Assembly (NCBI RefSeq): GCF_902499335.1
Contig: NZ_CABVQK010000006.1
Span: 310,001-374,000 of the forward strand
Length of the DNA: 64,000 nucleotides
Source: Burkholderia lata
Lineage (GTDB): Bacteria > Pseudomonadota > Gammaproteobacteria > Burkholderiales > Burkholderiaceae
Direction of reading: 5' to 3'
Shown here: in pieces, positions 42,745 through 51,400 of the stretch
Position numbering within the stretch: position 1 is the stretch's first letter
Layout of the letters: each line of letters starts with the position of its first letter
The notes under the pieces: generated by a model
Told to the model about the DNA's origin: nothing
Databases searched by the model: none
The model's input: only the letters and a program-made list of their open reading frames with translations
Translations under genes and position numbers: made by a program

Positions 42745-43083
42745 ATGAAAACGACAGTCGATTGGCTCGACGCGGTGAAAGCCCGCCTCGACCTTCCCTC
42801 CGACTATGCCGCAGCGAAAGTGCTGGGCGTGACGCGTGGCGCGGTCAGCAAGTACCGCAACCAGCAATCCGTGTTTGATGAGAAAACGGCGATCCGTGTC
42901 GCGGAAATTCTCGGCGTCGATCCGTTCGAGGTGATCGCCGCTGCGCACGCCGAAAGCTCGCGCGACGATCGCACGAAGGCAATTTGGGTGCATGCTCTGG
43001 AAGTTTTTTCCAAGGGCCTACAGGGTTTTCGCCGGCTGGCGCTACCCGCTAACGCTTGTAGGGCCTTGGTCCCGCAGGTGTAA
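42745..43083 (+). CDS. HTH transcriptional regulator, likely phage repressor
   Basis: 112 residues from ATG 42745, with AAGGGG seven bases upstream; the TTG at 42739 is rejected. Residues 5-55 (LDAVKARLDLPSDYAAAKVLGVTRGAVSKYRNQ) form an HTH, and TAIRVAEILGVDPFEVIAAAHAE follows, typical of small phage regulators. It is transcribed divergently from the early operon and is the last gene inside the right prophage end. A role as lysogeny repressor is likely. Confidence 0.75.
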   Translation: MKTTVDWLDAVKARLDLPSDYAAAKVLGVTRGAVSKYRNQQSVFDEKTAIRVAEILGVDPFEVIAAAHAESSRDDRTKAIWVHALEVFSKGLQGFRRLALPANACRALVPQV

Positions 43084-43097
43084 CGCCAGCTAAAGTT

Positions 43098-43125
43098 AGC
43101 GACCCTTCTTCACGTTATGTCAAAT
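43098..43125 (+). repeat. Presumed right attachment site of the prophage, Xer/dif-like
   Basis: The centre TTCACG (43109-43114) is followed by TTATGTCAAAT (43115-43125), which matches the dif XerD arm TTATGTTAAAT at 10 of 11 positions. The left arm (43098-43108) is degenerate, as is common in phage attP sites used by Xer. TTCACGTTATGT is shared with 6532-6543. It lies 25 bases after the last phage gene. Confidence 0.5.
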
Positions 43126-43167
43126 TAAATTGACGTGATGTTAACCGCCCAGATTCGCCTCTGTTTG

Positions 43168-43194
43168 CCGCGCGCCGTCGTCCCCGGCGCGCGG
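43168..43194 (-). terminator. GC-rich hairpin after the pspA-like gene
   Basis: CCGCGCGCC (43168-43176) and GGCGCGCGG (43186-43194) are perfect inverted arms with a 9-base loop, ten bases after the stop of the PspA gene. No T-run follows, so it may protect the 3' end or terminate with help. Confidence 0.4.
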
Positions 43195-43203
43195 CCCACC
43201 CGA

Positions 43204-43956
43204 TTACGACTGCGAGATTCGGCGCAAGCGATCAATCACCGATTCCGAGCCCGCGGGAGCGCCACCCGCAGCGATGCGACGCGCTTCTTCGACCGCAGCC
43301 TGTTGATCGAGCGGTTTTTGCCCGATGGAGGCCACGGTCTGCGCGGCGTCGGCCGAGACACGCGCCTGGGTGGCGGCAGCCTGCAACGCGCCAAGTCCGG
43401 TTGAAGCGGAGCCGGTGCTCGCGCGCAAGCGGTTCAGTTCGTCCTGCTGCTGTTGCATCAATTGAGCCCGCTCGCGATCAGCCTGTGCCTGCGCGAGGTC
43501 CGCCATTGCGGCACGTGCTTTCGCATCGAATTCGTTCAACTGGGTTTCGACGGTCCCCAGGATTTCCTGAAGCGTCTCGACAAGTTGCCGTGCGCTATCG
43601 GCTTCGGCCTCACGCTGCGGCAGATCCCGCTTGCGGCGCTCGAGATCGTCGGTGAACTGCGTCAGCGTTGCTTCGTTGATCTCCTGCTTTTCGAACTTGT
43701 CGATCAGCACGATCGACGCTTTAACGTCCCCGTCGATGCTTGCCTTCAGTTCTGCCGCCGCGGTTTGCGCCTTGTTGCTTTTCTGCTTGGCCTCGGCAAG
43801 CTTTACCGCCACTTCATGCAGTTTCGCCTGCAGGTTGTCGCGGTCGACTTGCGTAGCCGTTTCGGGATCGAATGCGGCGATCTGTTGCGCCAGACGATCG
43901 CCGACGGTTCCCACGTGTTTCGCAAGCAGTGACGAAACGAGTTTCCAGCCAGACAT
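43204..43956 (-). CDS. PspA/IM30-family membrane-stress protein
   Basis: 250 residues. An amphipathic start (MSGWKLVSSLLAKHVGTVGDRLA) precedes a long coiled coil with the PspA/Vipp1 layout of helices, ending with a Gly/Ala-rich and RLRRISQS tail. PspA-type proteins coat and stabilise damaged inner membrane. It follows the DUF2491 gene by 54 bases on the same strand, like E. coli yjfJ and yjfK, so it is more YjfJ-like than classical PspA. Confidence 0.85.
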   Translation of the reverse strand: MSGWKLVSSLLAKHVGTVGDRLAQQIAAFDPETATQVDRDNLQAKLHEVAVKLAEAKQKSNKAQTAAAELKASIDGDVKASIVLIDKFEKQEINEATLTQFTDDLERRKRDLPQREAEADSARQLVETLQEILGTVETQLNEFDAKARAAMADLAQAQADRERAQLMQQQQDELNRLRASTGSASTGLGALQAAATQARVSADAAQTVASIGQKPLDQQAAVEEARRIAAGGAPAGSESVIDRLRRISQS

Positions 43957-44010
43957 GGTGTTCTCCTTGGTGAACCTTGTATTGCGGATGGATCGAGGCG
44001 GCTTAGCGCC

Positions 44011-44832
44011 TCAGAAAATCTTGACGCGCAGCGGATCGAGGGCAAGGCCGGCGAAATAGTCGACCCAGACGGCCGGCGCCGGATGCCCGTCCATCGTCTC
44101 GACGTGCTCGAAATCGATCCATAGGCGCTCGATCGGGCCGCTTTCCTGCGCCGGGCCGGCCGGCAGGCGCCGCACGTACTGCATGAACGAATGCGTCTTC
44201 TCGACGCCCTTCTCGCCGACGCTATCGTCCAGACGACGTTCCCGAGCAGTCCACGGCCTGATGTAGTCGCCACCGGGCGCGTCACGCTCGAACCCGATCG
44301 CATCGTTGCCGCCGAGCAGCGCATCGACGCGCGCCGGATTCCTGGCGAGATGGGCGATCTGGTCAAGCTCATCGCGATCCATGTCGTAACGGTCCTGCCC
44401 GAGCCCGTAGCCGTTGCCGAGGAATGCATCCTGCTCCTCGGCCGTCACCGGATATTCGCGGTACAGGAACTGGTAGTAGGCGACTTCCCGAATATCCTGG
44501 GGATCATCCCTGCCCGTCATGACCTGCAGGAACGCGCCCTGCCCGTTCCTGTCAGGTCCCGTGTTCGTGTACATCCGGAAAATCGACAGATCCGCGTCGG
44601 CGTCGATATGCAGGCGGCTGACCGCAACGATCGGCATCTGTGCGTCCGGCGGCACGACGAGGAGCGCGCCCTCCAGTAGAGCGAAGTCGGCCAGCACAAG
44701 CTTGATCATGCCGCCGATGCATGCGCCGAGCGGTAGTCCGGTGTCGACCCGCTCCGGTTGAGCGGTGCGCGCTCGCGCGAAGTCGTCGAGGCGCTTTTCA
44801 CCGATGCGGCGAGCGAGTTCAAGGATTCCCAT
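44011..44832 (-). CDS. DUF2491-family protein (YjfK-like)
   Basis: 273 residues from ATG 44832; the longer frame to 44931 enters the upstream gene. The protein begins MGILELARRIGEKRLDDFA and has the long acidic segment YGLGQDRYDMDRDELDQIAHL. It matches DUF2491 by content and by context beside a PspA-like gene. Its biochemical role is unknown. It is probably co-transcribed with the serine-rich protein and the PspA gene. Confidence 0.8.
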   Translation of the reverse strand: MGILELARRIGEKRLDDFARARTAQPERVDTGLPLGACIGGMIKLVLADFALLEGALLVVPPDAQMPIVAVSRLHIDADADLSIFRMYTNTGPDRNGQGAFLQVMTGRDDPQDIREVAYYQFLYREYPVTAEEQDAFLGNGYGLGQDRYDMDRDELDQIAHLARNPARVDALLGGNDAIGFERDAPGGDYIRPWTARERRLDDSVGEKGVEKTHSFMQYVRRLPAGPAQESGPIERLWIDFEHVETMDGHPAPAVWVDYFAGLALDPLRVKIF

Positions 44833-44840
44833 GTTCGTTC

Positions 44841-46040
44841 TCAGAGGCGATAGTTGGTGTGGGATGCATAGCGCGCCTTTCTGAGTAGCCACGCGCGGCG
44901 CGCACGCTGGAACATCCCAACGACGAGACAAGCAGAGATAAAGAACATTCCGCCCAACAGGAATGCATCCATGATCGGATGCTTGCTTTCCCCTGCCGGT
45001 TGTTTTTCCGTCGTTGCCGGCGACTGGGCGAGTGTTTCCGCCCGGGCGTCGGATGCGGCGTCCGGCGCGGCATCGTCGCCGGATGTATTTCGATATCTTG
45101 GTGCTGAGGTCGAGTCGACCGGACGCGCCATCGGTTGCTGGACCACGACGGTTTCGCGCGGCGAGCTGCTACGTCCGAGCAAGTAGCCCAGCAGGAACCT
45201 GTCATTGCTGCTGGATTGCTGTCCAGCCACCGGCGGCGCTGCGCCATGAGCGGGTGCGCTGGATGTCGACGCGGTGCTTTGCGTCCCGTATGACGATGTA
45301 TCTCCGGACGCGCCGTGGCTGAGCGAACTGCTGCTACCGGCGCTATCGCTGCCATGCGACGGCTGGTTCGAATTCAGCGTTGCAGCCGCATCGCGGCTTG
45401 ACTGAGCCGCATACAGTGCGCCGCCGAGCGCGGTCGCGGCGATCACTTTCCTGGAACCGGAGCTGCTGAACCCCGACTTCGAGGATGTGCTGGATGGACT
45501 CGCCGACGAACGAGCCGATGAGTCATCGGAAGCGTTGTTCGAGCTCGACGAGCCGTATGATCGGCCGTAACCGGAGCTGGATGAACTTGCCGACGACCGA
45601 GCGGATGAGTCGTAAGACGAGCCTTTCGAGCTCGACGAGCCGTATGAGTGGCCGAAACCCGAGCTGGATGGACTCGTCGACGAACGGGCCGATGAGTCGT
45701 ACGACGAGCCTTTCGAGCTCGACGAGCTGTATGAGCGGCCGGAACCCGAGCTGGATGGACTCGTCGACGAACGAGCCGATGAGTCGTAGGAGGCACTTTT
45801 CGAGCTCGACGAACCGTAAGAGCGGCCATAACCCGAGCTGGATGACGAACTGCTGGAACTCGAACCGGATGAGTAGCGACTGGAGCTTGAGCCGGACGAC
45901 GAGCCGCTGGAACTCGAGCTGGACGACGAGCGGCTCGAACTGAAGCCGGAGCTCTTTGCAAAGGCGATCGGCGTGGCGGAACCTGTGGCAAGCGCGACGG
46001 CGACCAACGTCGCAGCGACCTTCTGGCGTGTGGTCCTCAT
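44841..46040 (-). CDS. Serine-rich exported repeat protein with C-terminal membrane helix
   Basis: 399 residues from ATG 46040, with AAGGAC upstream. Residues 1-28 are a signal peptide (ATGSATPIAFA). Residues 30-190 are mostly Ser with Gly/Tyr/Lys, built of 29-residue repeats encoded by 87-bp units. A linker rich in Ser, Ala and Pro follows, and a hydrophobic helix at about 365-385 with a basic tail after it (RRAWLLRKARY) anchors the C-terminus. The low-complexity domain would lie in the periplasm. It heads the DUF2491-PspA operon, suggesting an envelope sensor or structural role, which is inference. Confidence 0.7.
   Translation of the reverse strand: MRTTRQKVAATLVAVALATGSATPIAFAKSSGFSSSRSSSSSSSSGSSSGSSSSRYSSGSSSSSSSSSSGYGRSYGSSSSKSASYDSSARSSTSPSSSGSGRSYSSSSSKGSSYDSSARSSTSPSSSGFGHSYGSSSSKGSSYDSSARSSASSSSSGYGRSYGSSSSNNASDDSSARSSASPSSTSSKSGFSSSGSRKVIAATALGGALYAAQSSRDAAATLNSNQPSHGSDSAGSSSSLSHGASGDTSSYGTQSTASTSSAPAHGAAPPVAGQQSSSNDRFLLGYLLGRSSSPRETVVVQQPMARPVDSTSAPRYRNTSGDDAAPDAASDARAETLAQSPATTEKQPAGESKHPIMDAFLLGGMFFISACLVVGMFQRARRAWLLRKARYASHTNYRL
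45541..45888 (-). repeat. Four tandem 87-bp coding repeats
   Basis: GAGCTCGACGA recurs at 45541, 45628, 45715 and 45802, exactly 87 bases (29 codons) apart. The units differ by scattered substitutions. They encode the Ser-rich modules of the exported protein and are prone to copy-number change. Confidence 0.8.
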
Positions 46041-46734
46041 ATTGTTGACGTCCTTGTTGTTCAAATATTGTCTGCCCGGGCCGGACGGCCTCTCGGTTAC
46101 CGTTCCGGTCCAGCTTTGTGCGCTGATTTTCGCGCCGTCTCTGCGTGAATCACGCGCTAGTGTCGTGCAGTGCGCGAACCGAATTACCTGCCCCCAATCG
46201 ACGCGCGCATGATCGTAGCAAGTTTAAAGAAAGCTTGCTTGATCATTTCATTTTTATTCACTTTGGCTAAATGGACGTGCACGACTCGTTCTCATTGTCA
46301 TTGCGGCATCCAGCCCGACCGGTGCCTTGGCAATCACGATTCGGAGATGGAGGTCTTCGGTGGCGCTTGGTTGGGGGCCAGCGTGGCCTTGGGATTACGT
46401 CGGCATCCAGTCCGTCCATATCGACTGAGCGACGTCGCCCCATCATTCGCCCTTTTCCGTGGCGCCGGCCCTGATCTGGAAATGCCCCCGCGCATACCCC
46501 GTTGCAGGGTTGTGGTGGCCGGACGTGCCGCAACGAGTGACACGAACCTTGGTCATCGGGCGTGCCGACGTTACAACTTGGGGTCGCGCTTGCCGGTCAT
46601 GCATTTGTGCATCCAACTTCCGTGGCAACGGCTGTGCCTCGTTGATGTGCATCAAACGACGGACGTCAACGCGCGCTGTCCACCAACCGGCATCTGTCTC
46701 GCGAAATTAGTGTCGACCGTCCAGGCGCGCGGCA
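46041..46734. other. About 700 bp without a supported gene
   Basis: Several frames are open on both strands but none has a plausible start, ribosome site or recognisable protein. It contains the promoter of the serine-rich operon near 46041-46200. The right part is probably eroded transposon DNA. Confidence 0.4.
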
Positions 46735-47275
46735 ATCTGTCCATCCTGCTCGTTAACGAGCAGGATGTCCGCCTGCGTGTGATCAATCTGCACGATATCT
46801 AAGGGATGCCGGACCTGGAACGTGCCAGGGGCGATTGCAGCGTTCGGGAGGGCAGCCCGAAAGCATCCTGCTCGCGATATGAGAGCCACCGTCGAGCTAT
46901 CGTCGACCTGCTTGGAGACGACAACGACAGACCTGCAACGCTACAGCGACGTTTCCCCTCAAGTACAAGATCAATTGCGGGATGCGCAAGTTGTCGCTGA
47001 TCGGGAAGCCATTGGTGCACGGCCCCGTCGATGACGCATTCGACGGCGACGTCCAGTCTGCTCCCGATCGCCCTATCCGGCTGCCTTGGCTGTAGTGCAC
47101 TGGCGACCGGATTTGCGAGAAAACGACGGCGCAGGCGATCTACGGTTGTGCAGTGAACGCCGAATAGCAGTGCTGCTCGTTCGGCCTGCTTGCGGGAAAG
47201 CACGCCGTTGCCCAGCGGTCGAAGCACGGACGCAACCTTCGCCGCTCGAGCGGCCCGCTCTTCGATCGAAGCCAT
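46735..47275 (-). pseudogene. N-terminal part of a Tn7-like TnsB transposase
   Basis: ATG 47275 with AGGAGG upstream begins MASIEERAARAAKVASVLRP. The helix-turn-helix SRKQAERAALLFGVHCTTVDRLRRRFLANP and the segment QWLPDQRQLAHPAIDLVLE follow. Near 46840-46890 the reading moves to another frame for HPLDIVQIDHTQADILLV, which holds the first catalytic Asp of the DDE core. After DGQIAARL it stops. The second half of the protein is absent here. It is the same kind of transposase as the remnant at 1331-2408, which has only the other half. Confidence 0.65.
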
Positions 47276-47306
47276 ACGGCCTCCTGCTCATCCACGCGAC
47301 ACATGC

Positions 47307-47380
47307 GCTAGCCGTATTAAAGAACACGTGCAACGTGCTAGCAACGTTACTGAACACGGCTAGCGTTGATACTGAAGCCG
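47307..47380. repeat. Three GCTAGC-headed 22-bp repeats upstream of the TnsB remnant
   Basis: Near-identical 22-bp units start with GCTAGC at 47307, 47337 and 47359; the last two are directly adjacent. They share GCTAGC, a following GT, and GAA-CG towards the end. They lie just upstream of the transposase start, where Tn7-like elements carry transposase-binding sites. Confidence 0.5.
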
Positions 47381-47949
47381 GTGGCGTTCTACAGCGACAA
47401 GGCGAGCGTGTTCCGCGGCACCGCCCTCCTTCATCGCTTCCTACGACGCACGGACGCACGCTTCGCAAAGCCACCGAGGAGCGACTTCGATGCGCACCGA
47501 TCGTTGCGGGACGAGGAGGATCTGGCTCGGCTGATGACCTGGCGCGAGACGCGCCGGGTCACGAAGTCGCTGACGGTGCAGTACGACCGGGTGATGTATC
47601 TGCTGGACGAAACGCTGGCGAACCGGAAGCTGATTCACCGTTACATCGACGTCTGGGAGTAACCGGACGGATTGAGATACGCGCCGACGGCTGCGTGCTG
47701 CCATGTCGGTAGTACGACCGGTTGGCCGAGATTGATCAAGGTGCCGTCGTCGAACACAAACGCCTGAGCCACGTGCTGCAGGTTGCGCAGGCGCTTCAGG
47801 CGCAGCGCGATAACCGACGCGCTTCCGGTTCGCCGTCACGCACGAATCAGGGCCTCGAAGTTCGGAAGCCTGAACGTCTGGACGGCACGAAGAAGCAGCG
47901 CGAGTTCACGCAAGCTGATGTTGACGGCGTGATCGTGGCACCGTCTTAG
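47381..47949 (+). pseudogene. ISNCY-type transposase, C-terminal remnant
   Basis: VAFYSDKASVFRG is followed at once by DARFAKPPRSDFDAH, skipping most of the catalytic middle found in full-length relatives. LTVQYDRVMYLLDETLANRKLIHRYIDVWE then ends at a stop codon (47660-47662). The sequence beyond continues in other frames as RIEIRADGCVLP and YDRLAEIDQGAVVEHKRLSHVLQVAQA ... to 47949. It therefore carries an internal deletion plus frame damage and is dead. Confidence 0.65.
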
Positions 47950-48019
47950 CTTGCCAAGCGGATGCGATGTGATAGCGTATCGGCATCACCAAGTTCGTTT
48001 CTCGCGTCGTCAGTTTCCA

Positions 48020-48286
48020 GTGAGTGATTTCCCCATACGTCTTACAGTTGGCCAAGCTAACCACGTTGCCAAGGTTTTTCCGAAGTGTCGTCCTGAGATG
48101 ACCGACTTCCTCGAGGCTGGTGCCGATGTGGTGATCTACAAGCAGAACGAATGCGGCAGCGATGTCCCGCCCTACGCAATCGCCGTTGCCGGTACCGCCT
48201 TCTGGGTTGATTGCTGTGAGACACCGGAGGAGGCAACAGCGCTGGCAGACTCCCTCGGCCTTAAGGTCGTTGAGGTGCGCCGATAG
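48020..48286 (+). CDS. Small hypothetical protein near the Rhs toxin end
   Basis: About 88 residues from GTG 48020; the open frame goes back to 47951. Coding-like text includes ANHVAKVFPKCRPEMTDFLEAGADVVIYKQ and FWVDCCETPEEATALADSLGL. It is soluble, with no motif that I know. It is transcribed towards the end of the rhs gene, separated from it by the IS66 scar. It might be a cargo or immunity gene displaced by rearrangement, but nothing proves this. Confidence 0.45.
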   Translation: MSDFPIRLTVGQANHVAKVFPKCRPEMTDFLEAGADVVIYKQNECGSDVPPYAIAVAGTAFWVDCCETPEEATALADSLGLKVVEVRR

Positions 48287-48321
48287 TTTCTTGCCCGCGT
48301 GTGGGTTGTCGGCACCGCCCC

Positions 48322-48494
48322 TTAACCAAGGGCGGGCACCCAACGATGCGAAAGTAGTTGCGAGATGTCGTCGGCGCGATGAGTAGGCAATCGCGTAAGC
48401 ACATCTTTCAGGTAGACGTCCGGATCATGCCCGTTAAGCTGCGCCGAACGGATCAAGCTCATGATCGCGGCGGCACGTTGCCCGTTGGTCTGCG
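48322..48494 (-). pseudogene. IS66-family transposase, C-terminal scrap
   Basis: The frame reads QRAAAIMSLIRSAQLNGHDPDVYLKDVLTRLPTHRADDISQLLSHRW, the conserved IS66 TnpC C-terminal domain. The remainder of the transposase is missing. The scrap abuts the stop codon of the rhs gene, so an IS66 event removed whatever followed rhs. Confidence 0.75.
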
Positions 48495-51400
48495 CTAATC
48501 TTTCCAAGGATAACGGTATTGCTTAAGCGATACCGAGTCCCACATCTTCGGATTGCGACGATAAGCTTTTATCATGGCCGCGTTGCCCGCCTCTCCGAGA
48601 CGAGTGAACCACCATACCTCCTTGAGTCCCTTGTGCTCGTCATCTTGCCATTCCAGATTCTCGATGTGGGTGCGGCAGGGCACTACGGGCGCCATACTCC
48701 TCGTCTTCGCGTTCTTATTCTTCCTCTTTTTCGCCGCCGCCTGAGCCGCCGCCCGCTCCCAGTCTTTCCAGGTGCACGGCCAGTATTCTGTCCACAGAAA
48801 CCTCACCTTGTCCCCATATTCCTCTAGCAGCCGTCGGTCAGGATGGCCCTCCGAGTCTCCGCCATGTAAAACGTAGTAACTGCCGTCGTGCAGCAGGACG
48901 GCAGCGAGATTCTTGCCGCCGTTTTTGAGCTCAGGGTGTTTCGCCAAGTACTTTTTCACCTCGGCCCGCACGTTCTGCTCGACCGTCGGATCGTAGTGAC
49001 CGAAGTAATGGGGATTCGGCTCGATCGGAATTCCTGAGAGCCCCAACGGATCGGACCAGCCCAATCCGTTCGGCGCATACGCGTAGAGGTCCACGCCACC
49101 CAGCAGCCGGATCGGATCGGGGCTCAGAAACTGGCCGATGGTGGAATCGTAGTAACGGTAGCGGTTATAGTGCAGGCCCGATTCAGCGTCGTAATACTGC
49201 CCTTGAAACCGCAGCGGTTGATCGAAAGCAGCCTTCATCCCGACGGGACTGACATTACCCCACGCCCCATAACGGCCCTCCCACACGATCGCACCAGAAA
49301 GGTCGGTAAGTCGCACCGGCGCGCCGTTGGGATCGAGATGGAAAACATACTGCGTCGCGAAAGCAGGCGCCAGAACCGGCAACGGCGTTGCCGCTTGCTG
49401 CTCTTCTCCGTCAGCTATAGGCCGATCGCTTTGCCGATACACGCATCGCATCGACGCCAATGGACGAAACGTTCCTGGATAGAAGACCCACTCGCGCGCC
49501 TCGACGTATTCATCCGGCGGCCCTGACGACATGCCAACGAGTCCATTCTCGCGAACTGGATGCAGGTCGGCAGTCGCGTCCGCCAATAGCCTGACGACGC
49601 TCTCATCGCCGTGCGTGAATTCCCCCACCAACGCATCACCTTCCCAGAAAAAACAGCAGGTGTGCGACCCGGTGGTCCAACCGGAGGCTGAGCCGGTCCC
49701 CGCGCCAGACTCGCGCTGGATCTGCGTGATCTTTCGGGTGCGCCGGTGGAACACGTCATACGCGTAGCGGGTATGGATGCGCAAGGTGCTGGTTGTCGGT
49801 CCGGCCGCCGGGCGCACCGTCAGCGTTTCGATCAGCAGCCCGTCACCGTCCCAGCGTATCAGCAGATCCTGTTCAGCGTCCAACTTACGCAACACGTTGC
49901 CCGTACGGTCGAACGTGTAGTGGCGGCCATCGTGCTCGCCCAAACGCATCCACGTGTCGGTTTCGGGCTGTTGGCCGAACACGCCGGTCCGATTGCCTTG
50001 ACGAACCCGCATCTCCAACAAATCGCCCGCCGGGTCGTACAGGAAACGGTGCAGCTTACCGGTCGGGTCGAGGTGGCCCGTCAGCTTGCCCACCGGGTCG
50101 TAGTCAAAGCGCTCGATGCCGAGTCGGGAATCGCGCTTCTCGGTCATGTCGCCGTTGGCGTCGTAGGCGTATTCCGTGGCAAACAACTGTCCCGTACCAC
50201 CCGCCACCGTTTGCCGGGACAATTGTCCATCCGGCGTATACGCGAGCTCGCGTCGCAATGCCTCGCCCAAGTGTTCGACGCAAACCCGCCCGAGCACGTC
50301 GCGTTCGAGCCTGATTGGCACGGCATCGTCAATCTGGATCGAAACGATCGCGCCGAGCGTGTCGTAGTTGTAGCGCACGGTGTGGGCGACCGTTGCGCCG
50401 CCCGTCGTGAGCTGCGTGCGGCGTTCGATACACCGACCAGTCGCGTCATACCGCCAGGCGATCACGAAGTCGTCGCCTTGCCGTTCTTCAATGAGACGAC
50501 CGGCGGCGTCGTAGCTCAATTCGACCCGGCTGTCCGGATTTGCCGCGACGATCAATTGGCCACTGCGATCGTATGAGAACGTTTCGGTGCGGATGCCGTC
50601 GGCTTGCCGAGGGTCCGGCACCTGCATCTGCACGATGCGCCCGAGCGTGTCAGCCTGATAAACAATTGCCTGTCCCAGTGGATCGATACTGCGGTGCAGT
50701 TCACCCAGCGGGCCGTACTCGTAGCGGCGAGGTTGGCCCTGGTAATCAACCTCTTCCACAATCCGGCCCAAGCCGTCGCGCTTGAGCTGGTAGAGCTCGC
50801 CGCGCTCGTTGACAACACCGACCAGTTGTTCCTCGGTGTCGTAGCGGTATTCGACGACGTTTCCGTCCGGCGTCTGCCTTTTGCTGACCTGCCCTAGTGC
50901 CGAATACGCCATTTGTGTCAAGTTGCCGGCCGGATCCCGGTAGCGCACCAGATTGCCTTCGGCATCGTAGGTACAGTGGACCTCGCGCCCGCCCGGCTCG
51001 ATAGCACGAATCAGATTGCTGCTGCGGTCATATTCGTAACGGCTTACCTGACCGAGCGCATTAATGACCTGACTCAGGTTTCCGAGCGCATCGTGCATGT
51101 ACTGCGTGCGATGGCCAAGCGCATCGGTCAGCACCGCCAGATGGCCATCGTGATCGTACTCGAACCTGGTAACCGCGCCGCGTGGCCCCGTATGCGCGAT
51201 GATCTGGCCGTTCTCGTCGTACACGTAATGATCGCTGTCCTGCAATGGCGTCGTCTGCGAGAGCAGGTTGCCCCGTTCGTCCCACGCATAGTGCCGTTGC
51301 CCGCCTGCGGGTTCTGTCACGCACACCGGCTTGTGGTCGGTGTTGTACTGCGCGCGCAGTGCGCCACCACCTGGCATGCTCTGCATGAGTAGATTGCCAT

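Larger units (their letters stand above)
6532..43120. mobile_element. P2-like prophage (KS14-like), no integrase found
   Basis: Late genes occur in P2 order from D (10290) to Q (33900). They are followed by a cos-like gap, cargo, a gpA-type replication gene, a Dam methylase and a regulator ending at 43083. Both ends carry the repeat TTCACGTTATGT. Every structural gene looks intact, so the phage may be functional. No tyrosine or serine integrase is seen inside. A ParB-like gene is present, as I recall for the Burkholderia cepacia complex phage KS14, described as a plasmid prophage. Cargo genes sit near D and near cos. Confidence 0.85.

Noticed and set aside
45541..45888. Regular 87-bp repeats as a possible CRISPR array
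   Set aside because: The whole unit is repeated without variable spacers, the frame is open throughout, and it encodes a Ser-rich protein.
46170..46802. 210-codon plus-strand frame in the gene-poor region
   Set aside because: Unusual Cys/Arg/His content, no ribosome site, and its end lies opposite the recognisable transposase segment HPLDIVQID.
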